Below are positions 25,947 through 35,801 of a stretch of 48,548 nt of DNA, piece by piece. Under the pieces are notes generated by a model that ran no database searches, was not told the DNA's origin, and was given only the letters and a program-made list of their open reading frames with translations. The position numbers and the translations under genes were made by a program. Source of the stretch: Phormidesmis priestleyi BC1401 (GTDB taxonomy: Bacteria > Cyanobacteriota > Cyanobacteriia > Leptolyngbyales > Leptolyngbyaceae); contig NZ_LXYR01000038.1 of NCBI RefSeq assembly GCF_001650195.1, forward strand, positions 1-48,548, given 5' to 3'. The first letter of the stretch is position 1; each line of letters opens with the position of its first letter.

Positions 25947-26636
25947 ATGGATTCTATTGATGATTGCTGGAATCAGATTGGCGTTTGGGGCGATCGCTCT
26001 TGCCCTCAGCTAGAGACGGTGATTCACTGTCGCAACTGCCCGGTGTATGCGACAGCGGGGCGCAATTTGCTAGAGCGAGACGTTCCGATCGAGTATCTTG
26101 ACGAGTGGACAGCCACGATCGCCACTCCTTTAGACGAAGCGGTAAAAACGCTGAATTTCGCAGAGGGCGATCGCGATTCTGCAACCGGAAGCAACACCCT
26201 ATCTGTGATTCTATTTCGGCTCGGAGATGAGCAGTTTGCCTTATCGGTTGGAGTGCTCCACGAAGTTACGCATCCGGGTGCGGTTCACAGGCTGCCTCAT
26301 CGCACTAACGACTCGTTTTTGGGACTGATTAACATTCGAGGCGAGATTTTGATGACCCTATCGTTGAGTCATTTTCTCGGTCTAAAGACGGTGGAGAATT
26401 CTTCGTCTCTCAGTCGGCTTTTGGTGGTGGGACACCACGATCGCAAGTGGGTGTTTCCGGTGGATGAAGTGCATCGAATCCATCGTGTTGAGGCAAGTGA
26501 GCTAAAAGCGGTGCCTGTCGTCGTCTCTCAATCGAGTGAATCTTACACCCAAGGGATTATTGACTGGCAGAGCAAAAAGGTGAATTATTTGGACGCTGAC
26601 CTGTTGTTTTACACGCTTGAGCGCAGGATTTTGTGA
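25947..26636 (+). CDS. Second CheW-domain protein with Cys-rich N-terminus (WspD-like)
   Basis: 229 residues from the ATG at 25947. The first 40 residues hold CWNQIGVWGDRSCPQLETVI followed by HCRNCPVY, the Cys-containing signature of WspD proteins. The CheW domain follows: VILFRLGDEQFALSVGVLHE and DSFLGLINIRGEILMTLSLS. The cysteine pattern (Cys near 7, 19, 29 and 32) might bind a metal or be redox-active; that is not established. An earlier in-frame ATG at 25890 lies inside the MCP gene and was rejected. The stop TGA (26634-26636) shares its last base with the ATG of the kinase gene, indicating tight coupling. Confidence 0.9.
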   Translation: MDSIDDCWNQIGVWGDRSCPQLETVIHCRNCPVYATAGRNLLERDVPIEYLDEWTATIATPLDEAVKTLNFAEGDRDSATGSNTLSVILFRLGDEQFALSVGVLHEVTHPGAVHRLPHRTNDSFLGLINIRGEILMTLSLSHFLGLKTVENSSSLSRLLVVGHHDRKWVFPVDEVHRIHRVEASELKAVPVVVSQSSESYTQGIIDWQSKKVNYLDADLLFYTLERRIL

Positions 26637-29440
26637 TGAGCAATGGAGACTCTATGCGCGATTACTCCATGCTGGGTCTGTTTTGTCAAGAAGTGGAGAC
26701 TCAGGTCAAATCTCTGAAGCAAAGTCTGTCAATTTTAAAGCAGCAGCCTTCTCAGGAGGGCGAATTAGATACGGCGATGCGATCGCTCCACGCGATCGCC
26801 GGGTCTGCTCAACTCATCGAAATCGATGTCGCCGCCACGCTGTCTGAGCAGATGAGAGTTTGCTTAATCGCCGTGCAGAGTGGCTCAACGCCCTTGGCTG
26901 ATGCGCTGGTCGATCGCCTCCTCCACGCTGGGGATCTGCTGATTGAAATCAGTGCCGCGACTAGCGATGGAACGTTAGAGAATTGGTTGTCACAACACTC
27001 GGAGGATTTGGCACAGACGCAGACAGCGATCGCGGAGGGTGACAAAGCGGCTATTCCCCCCGCCCTCCCACAAAGGGCGACGGAGCCAGAACATTCGATT
27101 TCATCTGATCACCCAAAACCAAATCCGCCTTCGCTGCTTTTAGATAGCTCGATGATGGAGTTATTTCGGCTCGAAGTCGAAGCACAGGCGACGCTCTTAA
27201 ACAATGGGCTGCTGGCGCTAGAATCTCAGTCTCACTCTGCTCAAGAATTAGAGGCATTGATGCGGGCGGCTCACTCGGTCAAAGGTGCCGCTCGCATTGT
27301 GGGATTGGATGCCGCCGTTCAGCTTGCCCATGTAATGGAAGACTGCTTTGTTGCGGCTCAAGCTCACACCATCACGTTGAACAGCGATCGCGCCGATGTG
27401 CTGCTGCGGGGCGTTGATTTGCTTCAGAGTCTCAGTCAGGTGAGCGACGCTGATTTACCCAACTGGTTGACAAACCATGACTCAGAGTTTCAAACAGTGC
27501 GATCGACGATCGAGGCAATTCGCAATGCAGAAGGAACGGCGGCGATTCAAACTTTAAAGGCTGATTTCGTTCCAGCGCTCGCTCCTGCTGAATCGACTCC
27601 CACTGCTCACGAGCCTGAAAATCCGCTGAGTCCGGCTTCTGGAGAGATAAGCCCTGCTGACGCGGCGGCGGCTCAGGAGCGCGTTGTGCGAGTCAGTGCA
27701 GACAATCTCAATCGCATGATGGGACTGGCTGGAGAATCTTTAATCGAAGCTAATTGGCTGCCACCGTTTGCAGATTCTCTGATGGTGCTCAAATCGCGAC
27801 AGCTAGAACTGTCTAAAAACCTAGAGCGATTGCAGCAAAACGCGATGCTCAACCCAGATCTCGATCAAGATTCTAAATCATTGATCGATGCGACTCGTCA
27901 ACGCGACCAAGAATGCCGCGACCTGCTCAACGATCGCTTGACCGAACTCGAAGAATTTATTCGACGATCGGCAAATCTCTCCGATCGCCTCTATCGAGAA
28001 GTGATCACCTCCCATATGCGTCCGTTTATGGATGGGGTGCAGGGGTTTCCGCGCATGGTCAGAGATCTGGCTCGCACCGTCAACAAGCAAGTCAAATTGG
28101 AGATTGTCGGCAAATCAACGTCGGTCGATCGAGACATTCTCAAAAAGCTCGAAGCGCCTCTCACCCACATTTTGCGAAATGCCGTTGACCACGGAATCGA
28201 ACTGCCAGAAGAGCGCATCGCGGCGGGAAAGCCTGCCGAAGGAACCGTTCGAGTCGAGGCAATGCACCGGGGCGGAATGTTGGCGATTACCATTTCTGAT
28301 GACGGCAAGGGCATCACTCCGATCGCGTTACGTCAACAGATTATCAACAAACAGTTAGCCGCGCCCAAAGTCGTCGCCAAGTTGACCGACGCTGAACTGA
28401 TGGAGTTTCTGTTCTTACCCGGATTTTCGATGAGCAAACAGGTGACAGAACTCTCTGGTCGAGGCGTAGGCTTAGACATTGCCCAAAGCATGGCGCAAGA
28501 AGTGGGAGGCACCGTGAGAGCGGCTTCCCAAGTGGGGAAAGGCAGCAGTTTTTATTTTCAATTGCCCCTGACGCTCTCCGTTGTGCGGACGTTGCTCGTC
28601 GAGATTTCTGGAGAAGCCTATGCGTTTCCTCTGGCGCGCATCGATCAGATCATCACCGTTCAGCCCTCAGAGATTTCCATCGTCGAAAATCGGCAATATT
28701 TCACGCTGGATGGGATAAATATCGGTCTAATTCCGGTGCATCAAGTGCTCGATTTGCCTCCGCCCGCCTCGTCGCCCTCCCCGCTTTGGGTGGTGGTGAT
28801 TAGCGATCAATCTAACACCTATGGATTGGTGATCGATCGCTGTCTCGGAGAACGCGAACTGGTCGTGCGTCCGCTCGATGCTCGCCTGGGCAAAGTGCCC
28901 GATATTAGTGCAGCCGCCCTGATGGGAGACGGGTCACTCGTGCTGATTGTGGATGTGTCTGACCTGGTACGATCGACCAACGCACTGCTCAACAGTGGAT
29001 CGATCGCCAGAGTCGCTGAATCGTCTAACAAGACTCCTGAAGGAATCATTCTTAATGACTCTGCGCCCCAAGAGAAGCGAATATTAGTCGTAGACGACTC
29101 GATCACGGTGCGAGAAATGGAGCGCAAACTGCTGCAAAATCGCGGCTATGTCGTCGAAGTTGCCGTTGATGGAATGGAAGGCTGGAACGCGATACGATCG
29201 TCTCCCTACGATTTAGTGATTAGCGATATTGATATGCCCCGAATGAACGGAATTGAACTGATTAAAGAAATTAAACGGCATCCGCGACTGGGTTCAACTC
29301 CCGTGATTGTGGTGTCTTATCGCGATCGGGAAGACGATCGCATTCAAGGCTTAGAAGCCGGGGCAAACTACTATCTCACCAAAAGTAGTTTTCATGACGA
29401 CACGCTGATTCGAGCCGTCGTGGATTTAATTGGTGAATGA
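26636..29440 (+). CDS. CheA-type hybrid histidine kinase with C-terminal receiver (WspE-like)
   Basis: 934 residues. A canonical phosphotransfer domain is centred on His213 (LMRAAHSVKGAARIVGL). A preceding Hpt-like domain has His52 in MRSLHAIAGSAQLIEI but has lost the conserved Lys. The dimerisation region follows (VSADNLNRMMGLAGE). The HATPase has LRNAVDHGIELPEER and ISDDGKGITP. A CheW-like P5 domain begins near LSVVRTLLVEISGEAYAFPL. The receiver at about 815-934 has RILVVDDS and phospho-acceptor Asp864 (LVISDIDMPRMNG). It phosphorylates the CheB and cyclase receivers and probably its own receiver. A GTG at 26633 is an alternative start one codon upstream. Confidence 0.93.
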   Translation: MSNGDSMRDYSMLGLFCQEVETQVKSLKQSLSILKQQPSQEGELDTAMRSLHAIAGSAQLIEIDVAATLSEQMRVCLIAVQSGSTPLADALVDRLLHAGDLLIEISAATSDGTLENWLSQHSEDLAQTQTAIAEGDKAAIPPALPQRATEPEHSISSDHPKPNPPSLLLDSSMMELFRLEVEAQATLLNNGLLALESQSHSAQELEALMRAAHSVKGAARIVGLDAAVQLAHVMEDCFVAAQAHTITLNSDRADVLLRGVDLLQSLSQVSDADLPNWLTNHDSEFQTVRSTIEAIRNAEGTAAIQTLKADFVPALAPAESTPTAHEPENPLSPASGEISPADAAAAQERVVRVSADNLNRMMGLAGESLIEANWLPPFADSLMVLKSRQLELSKNLERLQQNAMLNPDLDQDSKSLIDATRQRDQECRDLLNDRLTELEEFIRRSANLSDRLYREVITSHMRPFMDGVQGFPRMVRDLARTVNKQVKLEIVGKSTSVDRDILKKLEAPLTHILRNAVDHGIELPEERIAAGKPAEGTVRVEAMHRGGMLAITISDDGKGITPIALRQQIINKQLAAPKVVAKLTDAELMEFLFLPGFSMSKQVTELSGRGVGLDIAQSMAQEVGGTVRAASQVGKGSSFYFQLPLTLSVVRTLLVEISGEAYAFPLARIDQIITVQPSEISIVENRQYFTLDGINIGLIPVHQVLDLPPPASSPSPLWVVVISDQSNTYGLVIDRCLGERELVVRPLDARLGKVPDISAAALMGDGSLVLIVDVSDLVRSTNALLNSGSIARVAESSNKTPEGIILNDSAPQEKRILVVDDSITVREMERKLLQNRGYVVEVAVDGMEGWNAIRSSPYDLVISDIDMPRMNGIELIKEIKRHPRLGSTPVIVVSYRDREDDRIQGLEAGANYYLTKSSFHDDTLIRAVVDLIGE

Positions 29441-29443
29441 CCT

Positions 29444-30469
29444 ATGAAAATCGCCATTGTCAACGATATGTTTATCGCCATCGAAGCGCTGCGACGAGTG
29501 CTGATGACGATCGCCGAGCATGAGATTGTGTGGATTGCCAAAGACGGGGCTGAAGCCGTTGCTAAATGCGCCAAAAACACCCCTGATCTGATCTTAATGG
29601 ATCTGATCATGCCCGTCATGGATGGCGTTGAGGCAACTCGACAAATCATGAAGCGATCGCCCTGTGCCATTTTGATCGTCACCGCCAGCATTGAACAAAA
29701 TTCTGCAAAAGTCTTTGAAGCGATGGGATATGGCGCACTTGATGCGGTTAACACTCCCGTTTTGGGCAATCAAGGCACCCCCGGAGCCGCCCTAGCTCTA
29801 CTCGGAAAAATTGCCTCGATCGCCAAGCTGAACGGCAAATCTCCTCCGCCCCTTTCCTTTCCCTCTCCCCCCTCTTCGGTGTCCTTTTCTTCTTCTACGC
29901 TGCCTTCTCTAATCGCGATTGGCTCCTCTACAGGTGGACCGAAAGCCCTCTCCGCGATTCTCTCTCGTCTGCCCGCCAACTTGGGAGCCGCGATCGTCAT
30001 CGTTCAGCACGTCGATGCTCAATTTGCGGAAGGCATGGTTGACTGGCTCAATCAACTCACGCCCCTGACGGTTAAAAAAGCTTCAGTGGGCGATCGTCCC
30101 CAAAAGGGCATCGTCCTGGTTGCCTGCACCAATGATCATCTCTGTCTTCAGGTAAACCAGACGCTAAACTACGTCAGAGAGCCGATCGAGTATCCTTACC
30201 GCCCGTCGATCGACGTGTTTTTTAAGAGTGTTGCTCACTATTGGACATCGAGAGGAATAGCGGTGTTGCTAACTGGGATGGGGCGAGACGGGGCTGAAGG
30301 GCTGCGGCTGCTGCGAAGTGTGGGTTGGCACACGATCGCGCAAGATAAAGTAAGCTGTGCGGTTTATGGAATGCCAAAAGCGGCGGCTGAATTAAATGCG
30401 GCGGTTGAGGTGTTAAACCCGGACGCGATCGCAACCACACTTCTACAGCGCACCCGTCTAAACCGTTAA
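29444..30469 (+). CDS. CheB-type receptor methylesterase (WspF-like)
   Basis: 341 residues. The receiver at 1-120 has phospho-acceptor Asp53 ([20 protein letters not shown]). A Pro/Ser-rich linker (about 130-155) follows. The CheB catalytic domain has Ser161/Ser162 in [11 protein letters not shown], His189 in [12 protein letters not shown] and Asp282 in [13 protein letters not shown], the full Ser-His-Asp triad. It removes methyl groups from the MCP at 24323 and provides adaptation against CheR. It starts 3 bp after the kinase gene. In wsp systems loss of WspF leaves the array constitutively active; the same would be expected here if the pathway is analogous. Confidence 0.94.
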   Translation: MKIAIVNDMFIAIEALRRVLMTIAEHEIVWIAKDGAEAVAKCAKNTPDLILMDLIMPVMDGVEATRQIMKRSPCAILIVTASIEQNSAKVFEAMGYGALDAVNTPVLGNQGTPGAALALLGKIASIAKLNGKSPPPLSFPSPPSSVSFSSSTLPSLIAIGSSTGGPKALSAILSRLPANLGAAIVIVQHVDAQFAEGMVDWLNQLTPLTVKKASVGDRPQKGIVLVACTNDHLCLQVNQTLNYVREPIEYPYRPSIDVFFKSVAHYWTSRGIAVLLTGMGRDGAEGLRLLRSVGWHTIAQDKVSCAVYGMPKAAAELNAAVEVLNPDAIATTLLQRTRLNR

Positions 30470-30484
30470 GACTTTATTCTCGAT

Positions 30485-31975
30485 ATGGATGAATCCATCA
30501 CAGTGCTTTTAATTGACGACCAATCGATCATTGGCGAAGCCGTGCGGCGAATGTTAGAGGCTGAACCGGATATCACGTTTCACTACTGTGATGACCCGAC
30601 TCAAGCGCTCAAGATGGTTAGAGAGTGCCAGCCCACGGTGATCTTGCAAGATTTGGTCATGCCCCAAATGGATGGGCTGCTGCTGGTGCGGTTTTTACGA
30701 TCGCACGATGCCCCAACTTACCAGATTCCGCTGATCGTGCTGTCGAGTAAAGAAGAGCCGCTGATCAAAGCTCAAGCGTTTGAACTGGGCGCAAATGATT
30801 ATCTAGTAAAGCTGCCCGATCGCGTCGAACTGCTCGCCCGAATTCGCTATCACTCTAGAGCCTACACAAACCTACTCAAGCGCCAAGAAGCCGAGGCACT
30901 GCTGCGCGACGAAAACCTGCGGCAATCCCTCTACATTCAGCAAGTAGACAAATTGACTCAGGCGGCTGCAACGGTTGAGCAAGATACCTTTGCGGCGGAG
31001 AGTTTGAGCGATGTCGTCGATCGCAATGATGAGTTAGGACAACTTGCACGAGTCTTTACTCAAATGGTGAGAACGGTCAAAAATCGTGAACAGGAATTGA
31101 AACGGTTAAATGATTCCTTTGCTCGATTTTTTCCGGGCGAATATCTCAAATTTCTTCGCAAAGACAGCGTAACCGACGTGCAGCTTGGCGATTATGTCAG
31201 CAAAATGATGGCAGTGATGTTTAGCGACATCCGATCGTTTACCACCATGTCAGAAACGATGACCCCCCGCGAAAACTTTGACTTCGTAAATGCTTACTTA
31301 AAGCGCGTCAGTCCAGAAATTCGCAATCACTATGGCATCATCGTCAAGTTTTTGGGAGACGGCATGATGGCGGTGTTTCCTGATGGGGCAGATGATGCCG
31401 TGGCGGCAGGTGTCGCCAAACAGCAGCGAGTGCAGGAGTACAATCAGCAGCGCAAGACGAGGGGCGATTTACCCATTCAGGTGGGCATCGGCATTCACGT
31501 TGGGCAGATGATGTTAGGCATGGTCGGCGAAGCCAATCGCATTCAGGGCGACGCGTTTTCAGATAACGTTAACCTGACATCGCGACTAGAGGGGTTGACT
31601 AAATTTTATGGCGTGGCGATGTTGATTTCAGGTCAGACGTTAGAACATTTGAGCAACCCCGATCGCTATCAAATTCGCTTTTTAGATCGGGCGATCGTCA
31701 AGGGTCGAAATGAAGCGATTTCAGTCTATGAAGTGTTAGACGCTGAGGTTGAAGAAGTGCGATCGCTAAAGCTGCAAACCCAACCCGACTTCGATCGCGG
31801 AGTCAAGTGCTATGGCGATCGAGCCATCCAGGATGCAAAAGTTTGTTTTGAGCAAGTGTTAGCAATTCATCCGGCTGATAAGACGGCAAAACTTTATTTA
31901 GAACGAGTGGAATGGCTGATCGAGAATGGCATCCCCGATAACTGGAGTGAAGCATGGGTGTTTAGTGAAAAATGA
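30485..31975 (+). CDS. WspR-like receiver fused to a class III adenylyl cyclase
   Basis: 496 residues, last gene of the operon, 15 bp after CheB. The receiver (1-125) has VLLIDDQSIIGEAVRRML, phospho-acceptor Asp56 (ILQDLVMPQMDGL) and LVKLPDRVELLARIRYHSRA, very like WspR. A helical linker follows (130-215). The class III cyclase domain at about 235-420 has metal-binding Asp248 (MFSDIRSFTTMSE) and Asp292 (FLGDGMMAVFP), Lys288 and Asp356 at the adenine-specifying positions, and the transition-state pair Asn363/Arg367 (NLTSR). All catalytic residues are present, so it should make cAMP. A TPR-like helical tail covers about 425-496. WspR itself carries a GGDEF domain, so the output here is exchanged. 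Confidence 0.93.
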   Translation: MDESITVLLIDDQSIIGEAVRRMLEAEPDITFHYCDDPTQALKMVRECQPTVILQDLVMPQMDGLLLVRFLRSHDAPTYQIPLIVLSSKEEPLIKAQAFELGANDYLVKLPDRVELLARIRYHSRAYTNLLKRQEAEALLRDENLRQSLYIQQVDKLTQAAATVEQDTFAAESLSDVVDRNDELGQLARVFTQMVRTVKNREQELKRLNDSFARFFPGEYLKFLRKDSVTDVQLGDYVSKMMAVMFSDIRSFTTMSETMTPRENFDFVNAYLKRVSPEIRNHYGIIVKFLGDGMMAVFPDGADDAVAAGVAKQQRVQEYNQQRKTRGDLPIQVGIGIHVGQMMLGMVGEANRIQGDAFSDNVNLTSRLEGLTKFYGVAMLISGQTLEHLSNPDRYQIRFLDRAIVKGRNEAISVYEVLDAEVEEVRSLKLQTQPDFDRGVKCYGDRAIQDAKVCFEQVLAIHPADKTAKLYLERVEWLIENGIPDNWSEAWVFSEK

Positions 31976-32495
31976 TTCACACAACGTCATGCTAGATGTA
32001 TTGCGAGGGCAGTGTGAAGATACTGGCTTTCGGGACAAGCTACACGAAACCCACAGAAAGTACGTCTCTGTTGACTAAACTGACTGTGCATCCAGCGAGT
32101 TAAGTTGTGTTGTCATTTTCAATCTAGGGTTAACAACGTTAGTCGTTTTGTATATCTCTGAGTTTGGTTTAGCGTTTATTGATCCTAAACAAGCAGGCTC
32201 AATTAAAGTCAATTTGCGCAGGTGGGCTTCGGCTCCGCTCAACCTGTTAGAACTTCTGGCTTTGAGGGTTGAGGGGAGCCGAAACGCATCTTACCATTAA
32301 TTCTATCTACCTACTTACACTGAGTCAGCAAAATAAACTTTAGAGGCTCGATCGAACCTATTCGACCAGTTATTAGGTTAAGAGATTCCACAGATTTGTT
32401 AACCGATTGTTTCTATTTACTACAACTTGTGACAGATTCAGAATTCGTGTTGATGAGCCAAACTTAGACCCAACAAGTCATCGGCGATATTCACT
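31976..32495. other. 520-bp intergenic region before the phosphoketolase operon
   Basis: No supported gene. A 29-codon frame at 31989-32078 (MLDVLRGQCEDTGFRDKLHE...) has no ribosome site and no family I know; it may be a gene relic. The hairpin at 32228-32283 is the clearest structure. The AT-rich stretch after 32300 probably carries the promoter of the phosphoketolase gene. Confidence 0.6.
32228..32283. repeat. Inverted repeat of the TTCGGCTCCGCTCAACC type
   Basis: TTCGGCTCCGCTCAACC (32228-32244) is the inverse of GGTTGAGGGGAGCCGAA (32267-32283) at 16 of 17 positions, with a 22-nt loop. Similar palindromes are scattered in cyanobacterial intergenic DNA (from memory). A single copy was seen in this window. 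Confidence 0.7.
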
Positions 32496-34994
32496 ATGAC
32501 AGTTGCAAACTCAATTCCAGCCAAAGCTGCTCTCTCTCCAGAAGACCTGCAAAAGATAGATGCTTACTGGCGAGCCGCTAACTATCTGTCAGTTGGGCAA
32601 ATTTATCTACGAGACAATCCTTTACTCAAAGAGCCGCTCAAGTTAGAACACGTCAAACCGCGGTTGCTCGGTCATTGGGGCACAACGCCGGGGCTAAATT
32701 TCATTTATGCTCACATGAATCGCTTGATCAAACGCTACGATTTGAATGCGATTTATGTTGCAGGTCCGGGTCATGGCGGACCGGGAATAGTGGCAAACAC
32801 TTATTTAGAGGGCACCTACAGCGAGTTTTACTCCGACATCACGCCAGACGAAGAGGGGATGCAAAAACTGTTCTTGCAGTTCTCCTATCCGGGCGGAATT
32901 CCGAGTCATGCGGCTCCTGAAACACCTGGCTCGATCCACGAAGGCGGTGAGTTGGGCTATGCCCTGGTTCACTCTTATGGTGCGGTGTTTGACAATCCTG
33001 ATTTGTTTGTTTGCTGTGTCGTTGGCGATGGCGAAGCTGAGACAGGTCCATTAGCGGCAAGCTGGCATTCTAATAAATTTATCAATCCCGCTAGAGATGG
33101 GGTAGTGTTGCCAATTTTACATTTGAATGGTTATAAGATCGCGAATCCAACCATTTTAGCAAGGTTGAGCGATCGAGAACTCGAACACCTGTTCATCGGC
33201 TATGGCTACAAACCCTATTTTGTCGAAGGGAACGATCCCGCCCTAATGCACCCCCTGATGGCGGAAACGCTGGATACGATCGTCACCGAAATTCAGGGCA
33301 TTCAGCGAGAAGCCCGAACACATGGCTTCAGCGATCGTCCTCAATATCCGATGATTGTGATGCGGACTCCGAAGGGGTGGACGGGTCCTAAAGTCGTCGA
33401 TGGGATTCAAATTGAGAACACGTTTCGAGCGCATCAGGTGCCACTCGCGGAACTGGCAAGCAAACCAGAACACCTGCGAATGCTGGAATCGTGGATGAAA
33501 GGCTATAAGCCCGAAGAACTCTTTGATCAGATGGGCAAACTGATTCCCGAACTGGCAGAATTGGCTCCGGTGGGCGATCGCCGCATGGGGGCAAATCCTC
33601 ACGCCAATGGTGGGTTATTGCTCAAAGATCTGAGACTGCCGGACTTTAGAGAGTATGCGATCGATACCAAAGATCCCGGCACTGTCGAAGCGGAATCGAC
33701 TCGCGTGTTGGGACTATTTCTACGCGACGTGATGAACTTGAACGCAGAGCAGCGCAACTTCCGAGTGCTGAGTCCTGACGAGAACAACTCAAATAGATTG
33801 ACTGCTATTTTGGATGCTACTGATCGGGTGTGGGCTGCCGAGATGTTACCGGGTGATGATCATCTGTCTCGCGATGGTCGCGTCATGGAAGTGTTGAGTG
33901 AGCATCTCTGTCAAGGATGGCTCGAAGGCTATCTGCTCACAGGTCGCCACGGCTTTTTCTCGTGCTATGAGGCGTTTATTCACATCGTTGACTCGATGTT
34001 TAATCAACACGCCAAGTGGCTCGAAGCCTGTCGTCATATCCCCTGGAGGAAGCCGATCGCCTCGCTCAATTATTTACTCACGTCTCACGTTTGGCGACAA
34101 GATCACAACGGATTTACGCACCAAGATCCGGGCTTTTTAGATGTTGTGATGAATAAAAAAGCCACGATCGTGCGGATTTATCTGCCACCCGATGCCAACA
34201 CACTGCTCTCGGTTGCCGATCACTGTCTCCGCAGTCGTCACTATGTGAATGTGATTGTCGCTGGCAAACAACCCGAACTGCAGTGGCTGGATATGGATGC
34301 AGCGGTCAAACACTGCACTGCTGGGCTGGGCATCTGGTCATGGGCAAGCAACGATCAAGACTGCGAACCCGATGTGGTGATGGCGTGTGCTGGAGATGTT
34401 CCAACATTAGAGACGCTGGCAGCCGTTGACTTTTTGCGGCTGCATTTCCCAGATCTCAAGATTCGCGTAGTCAACGTTGTGGACTTAATGACGCTGCAAC
34501 CGCAAACCGAACATCCTCACGGCATCTCCGATCGAGAGTTCGACTCAATTTTCACCACCGATAAGCCCGTCATCTTCGCGTTTCACGCCTATCCTTATCT
34601 GATTCATCGCTTGACTTATCGCCGCACCAATCACGAGAATATACATGTACGCGGCTATAAAGAAGAGGGAACCACAACGACCCCCTTTGATATGGTGGTG
34701 TTGAATGACCTCGATCGCTTCCATTTAGCGCAAGATGTCATCGATCGAGTGCCCAAGTTAGGCACCCGTGCCGCTTATGTAAAACAAGCGATTCGGGACA
34801 AGCTGATCGATCATAAGCATTACATCATCAAACACGGTGAAGATATGCCAGAGGTGACTGATTGGAAATGGAAGTACTACAGTGGCTCAAACGCTGATAA
34901 AACCCAGTCGAAAACGCAGGTAAAACAAATCAGTCAAAAAGACGCGATCGCCGCGGGTGAAATGGATGACTCGTCCGCCTCGAATCACTCATAG
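32496..34994 (+). CDS. xfp: Phosphoketolase (xylulose-5-phosphate/fructose-6-phosphate)
   Basis: 832 residues, close to the usual 790-830. A thiamine-diphosphate enzyme that splits xylulose 5-phosphate or fructose 6-phosphate with phosphate to acetyl-phosphate plus glyceraldehyde 3-phosphate or erythrose 4-phosphate. Conserved blocks: [28 protein letters not shown] (about 90-97), [20 protein letters not shown], the ThDP motif region [20 protein letters not shown] (from about 176), [20 protein letters not shown] and [16 protein letters not shown]. The last 35 residues are a polar tail. It heads the operon with a phosphatase and acetate kinase, which together convert acetyl-phosphate to acetate and ATP. 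A palindromic repeat lies 20 bp behind it, which may attenuate the downstream genes. Confidence 0.96.
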   Translation: MTVANSIPAKAALSPEDLQKIDAYWRAANYLSVGQIYLRDNPLLKEPLKLEHVKPRLLGHWGTTPGLNFIYAHMNRLIKRYDLNAIYVAGPGHGGPGIVANTYLEGTYSEFYSDITPDEEGMQKLFLQFSYPGGIPSHAAPETPGSIHEGGELGYALVHSYGAVFDNPDLFVCCVVGDGEAETGPLAASWHSNKFINPARDGVVLPILHLNGYKIANPTILARLSDRELEHLFIGYGYKPYFVEGNDPALMHPLMAETLDTIVTEIQGIQREARTHGFSDRPQYPMIVMRTPKGWTGPKVVDGIQIENTFRAHQVPLAELASKPEHLRMLESWMKGYKPEELFDQMGKLIPELAELAPVGDRRMGANPHANGGLLLKDLRLPDFREYAIDTKDPGTVEAESTRVLGLFLRDVMNLNAEQRNFRVLSPDENNSNRLTAILDATDRVWAAEMLPGDDHLSRDGRVMEVLSEHLCQGWLEGYLLTGRHGFFSCYEAFIHIVDSMFNQHAKWLEACRHIPWRKPIASLNYLLTSHVWRQDHNGFTHQDPGFLDVVMNKKATIVRIYLPPDANTLLSVADHCLRSRHYVNVIVAGKQPELQWLDMDAAVKHCTAGLGIWSWASNDQDCEPDVVMACAGDVPTLETLAAVDFLRLHFPDLKIRVVNVVDLMTLQPQTEHPHGISDREFDSIFTTDKPVIFAFHAYPYLIHRLTYRRTNHENIHVRGYKEEGTTTTPFDMVVLNDLDRFHLAQDVIDRVPKLGTRAAYVKQAIRDKLIDHKHYIIKHGEDMPEVTDWKWKYYSGSNADKTQSKTQVKQISQKDAIAAGEMDDSSASNHS

Positions 34995-35013
34995 CGTAAG
35001 GTTAACTTATGTT

Positions 35014-35099
35014 AGCCCTCACCCCCAACCCCTCTCCCCAAGGAGAGGGGAGCTAGAAATCTTGTTCCCTCTCCTTGGGGAGAGGGCTAGGGTGAGGGC
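35014..35099. repeat. Dispersed palindromic repeat, copy 3
   Basis: The most regular copy. Left arm: gccctcacccccaacccctc then tccccaaggagagggg. Centre: agctagaaatcttgtt. Right arm: ccctctccttggggagaggg then ctagggtgaggg. It starts 20 bp after the phosphoketolase stop, between it and the phosphatase gene. Confidence 0.88.
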
Positions 35100-35162
35100 T
35101 AATTCGTCGCACTATACCCGGATTCAGCAACCTCTCTTAATTCACTCCACCCTAAATACCCA

Positions 35163-35801
35163 ATGAGCCTCAGAATCTATTTTCTACGTCACGGACAAAC
35201 CCCATTTAGTCGCGAAAATAGCTATTGTGGTGCCCTCGATCCTGAGTTGACAGACGAGGGCATTCAAATGGCAGAAGCGTTTGCCATCGCCTATCAAGCG
35301 ACTCCCTGGACAGCCGTTTTTGTCAGCCCGATGAAACGGACGATCGCAACCGCAAAACCTCTCTGTGATGCCATTGCAATCGATATGCAACTGCGAGACG
35401 GATTGAAAGAAATTAAATATGGTAAATGGGAAGGCGAAACCGTTGAAGCCGTTCAGATTAACTATTCAGAAGACTATGTTAAATGGCTGGCAGAACCCGC
35501 TTGGAACGCTCCGACAGGCGGAGAAACGGCGGTTGAAATTGCCAACCGATCGTCGTCAGTGATTACTGAAATTCTACAGCACTATACCGATGGCAATGTC
35601 TTGGTCGTGTCGCACAAAGCCACCATTCGGATTATTTTATGTAGCTTATTGGGCGTTGATTTAGGGCGGTTTCGCACTCGCATTGCGGCTCCGGTTGCGT
35701 CGGTGAGTGTGGTGAAGTTCGATCGCCACGGTCCATTATTAGAGCGACTGGGCGATCGCAATCACTTGAGTGAAGCGTTGCGAAACCTGCAAGGAACATG
35801 A
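35163..35801 (+). CDS. Histidine phosphatase (phosphoglycerate-mutase-like) family protein
   Basis: 212 residues. RIYFLRHGQTPFSREN carries the catalytic RHG motif with His10. FVSPMKRTIATAKPL supplies the second phosphate-binding Arg. ELKEIKYGKWEGE-type sequence (DGLKEIKYGKWEGE) supplies the acid loop. VLVVSHKATIRIILCSLLG supplies the second His. It is a cofactor-independent phosphatase of the CobC/GpmB group. Between phosphoketolase and acetate kinase, with its stop overlapping the ackA start by 4 bp (ATGA), it probably acts on a sugar phosphate or intermediate of the same pathway. Which one is not deducible. Confidence 0.9.
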   Translation: MSLRIYFLRHGQTPFSRENSYCGALDPELTDEGIQMAEAFAIAYQATPWTAVFVSPMKRTIATAKPLCDAIAIDMQLRDGLKEIKYGKWEGETVEAVQINYSEDYVKWLAEPAWNAPTGGETAVEIANRSSSVITEILQHYTDGNVLVVSHKATIRIILCSLLGVDLGRFRTRIAAPVASVSVVKFDRHGPLLERLGDRNHLSEALRNLQGT

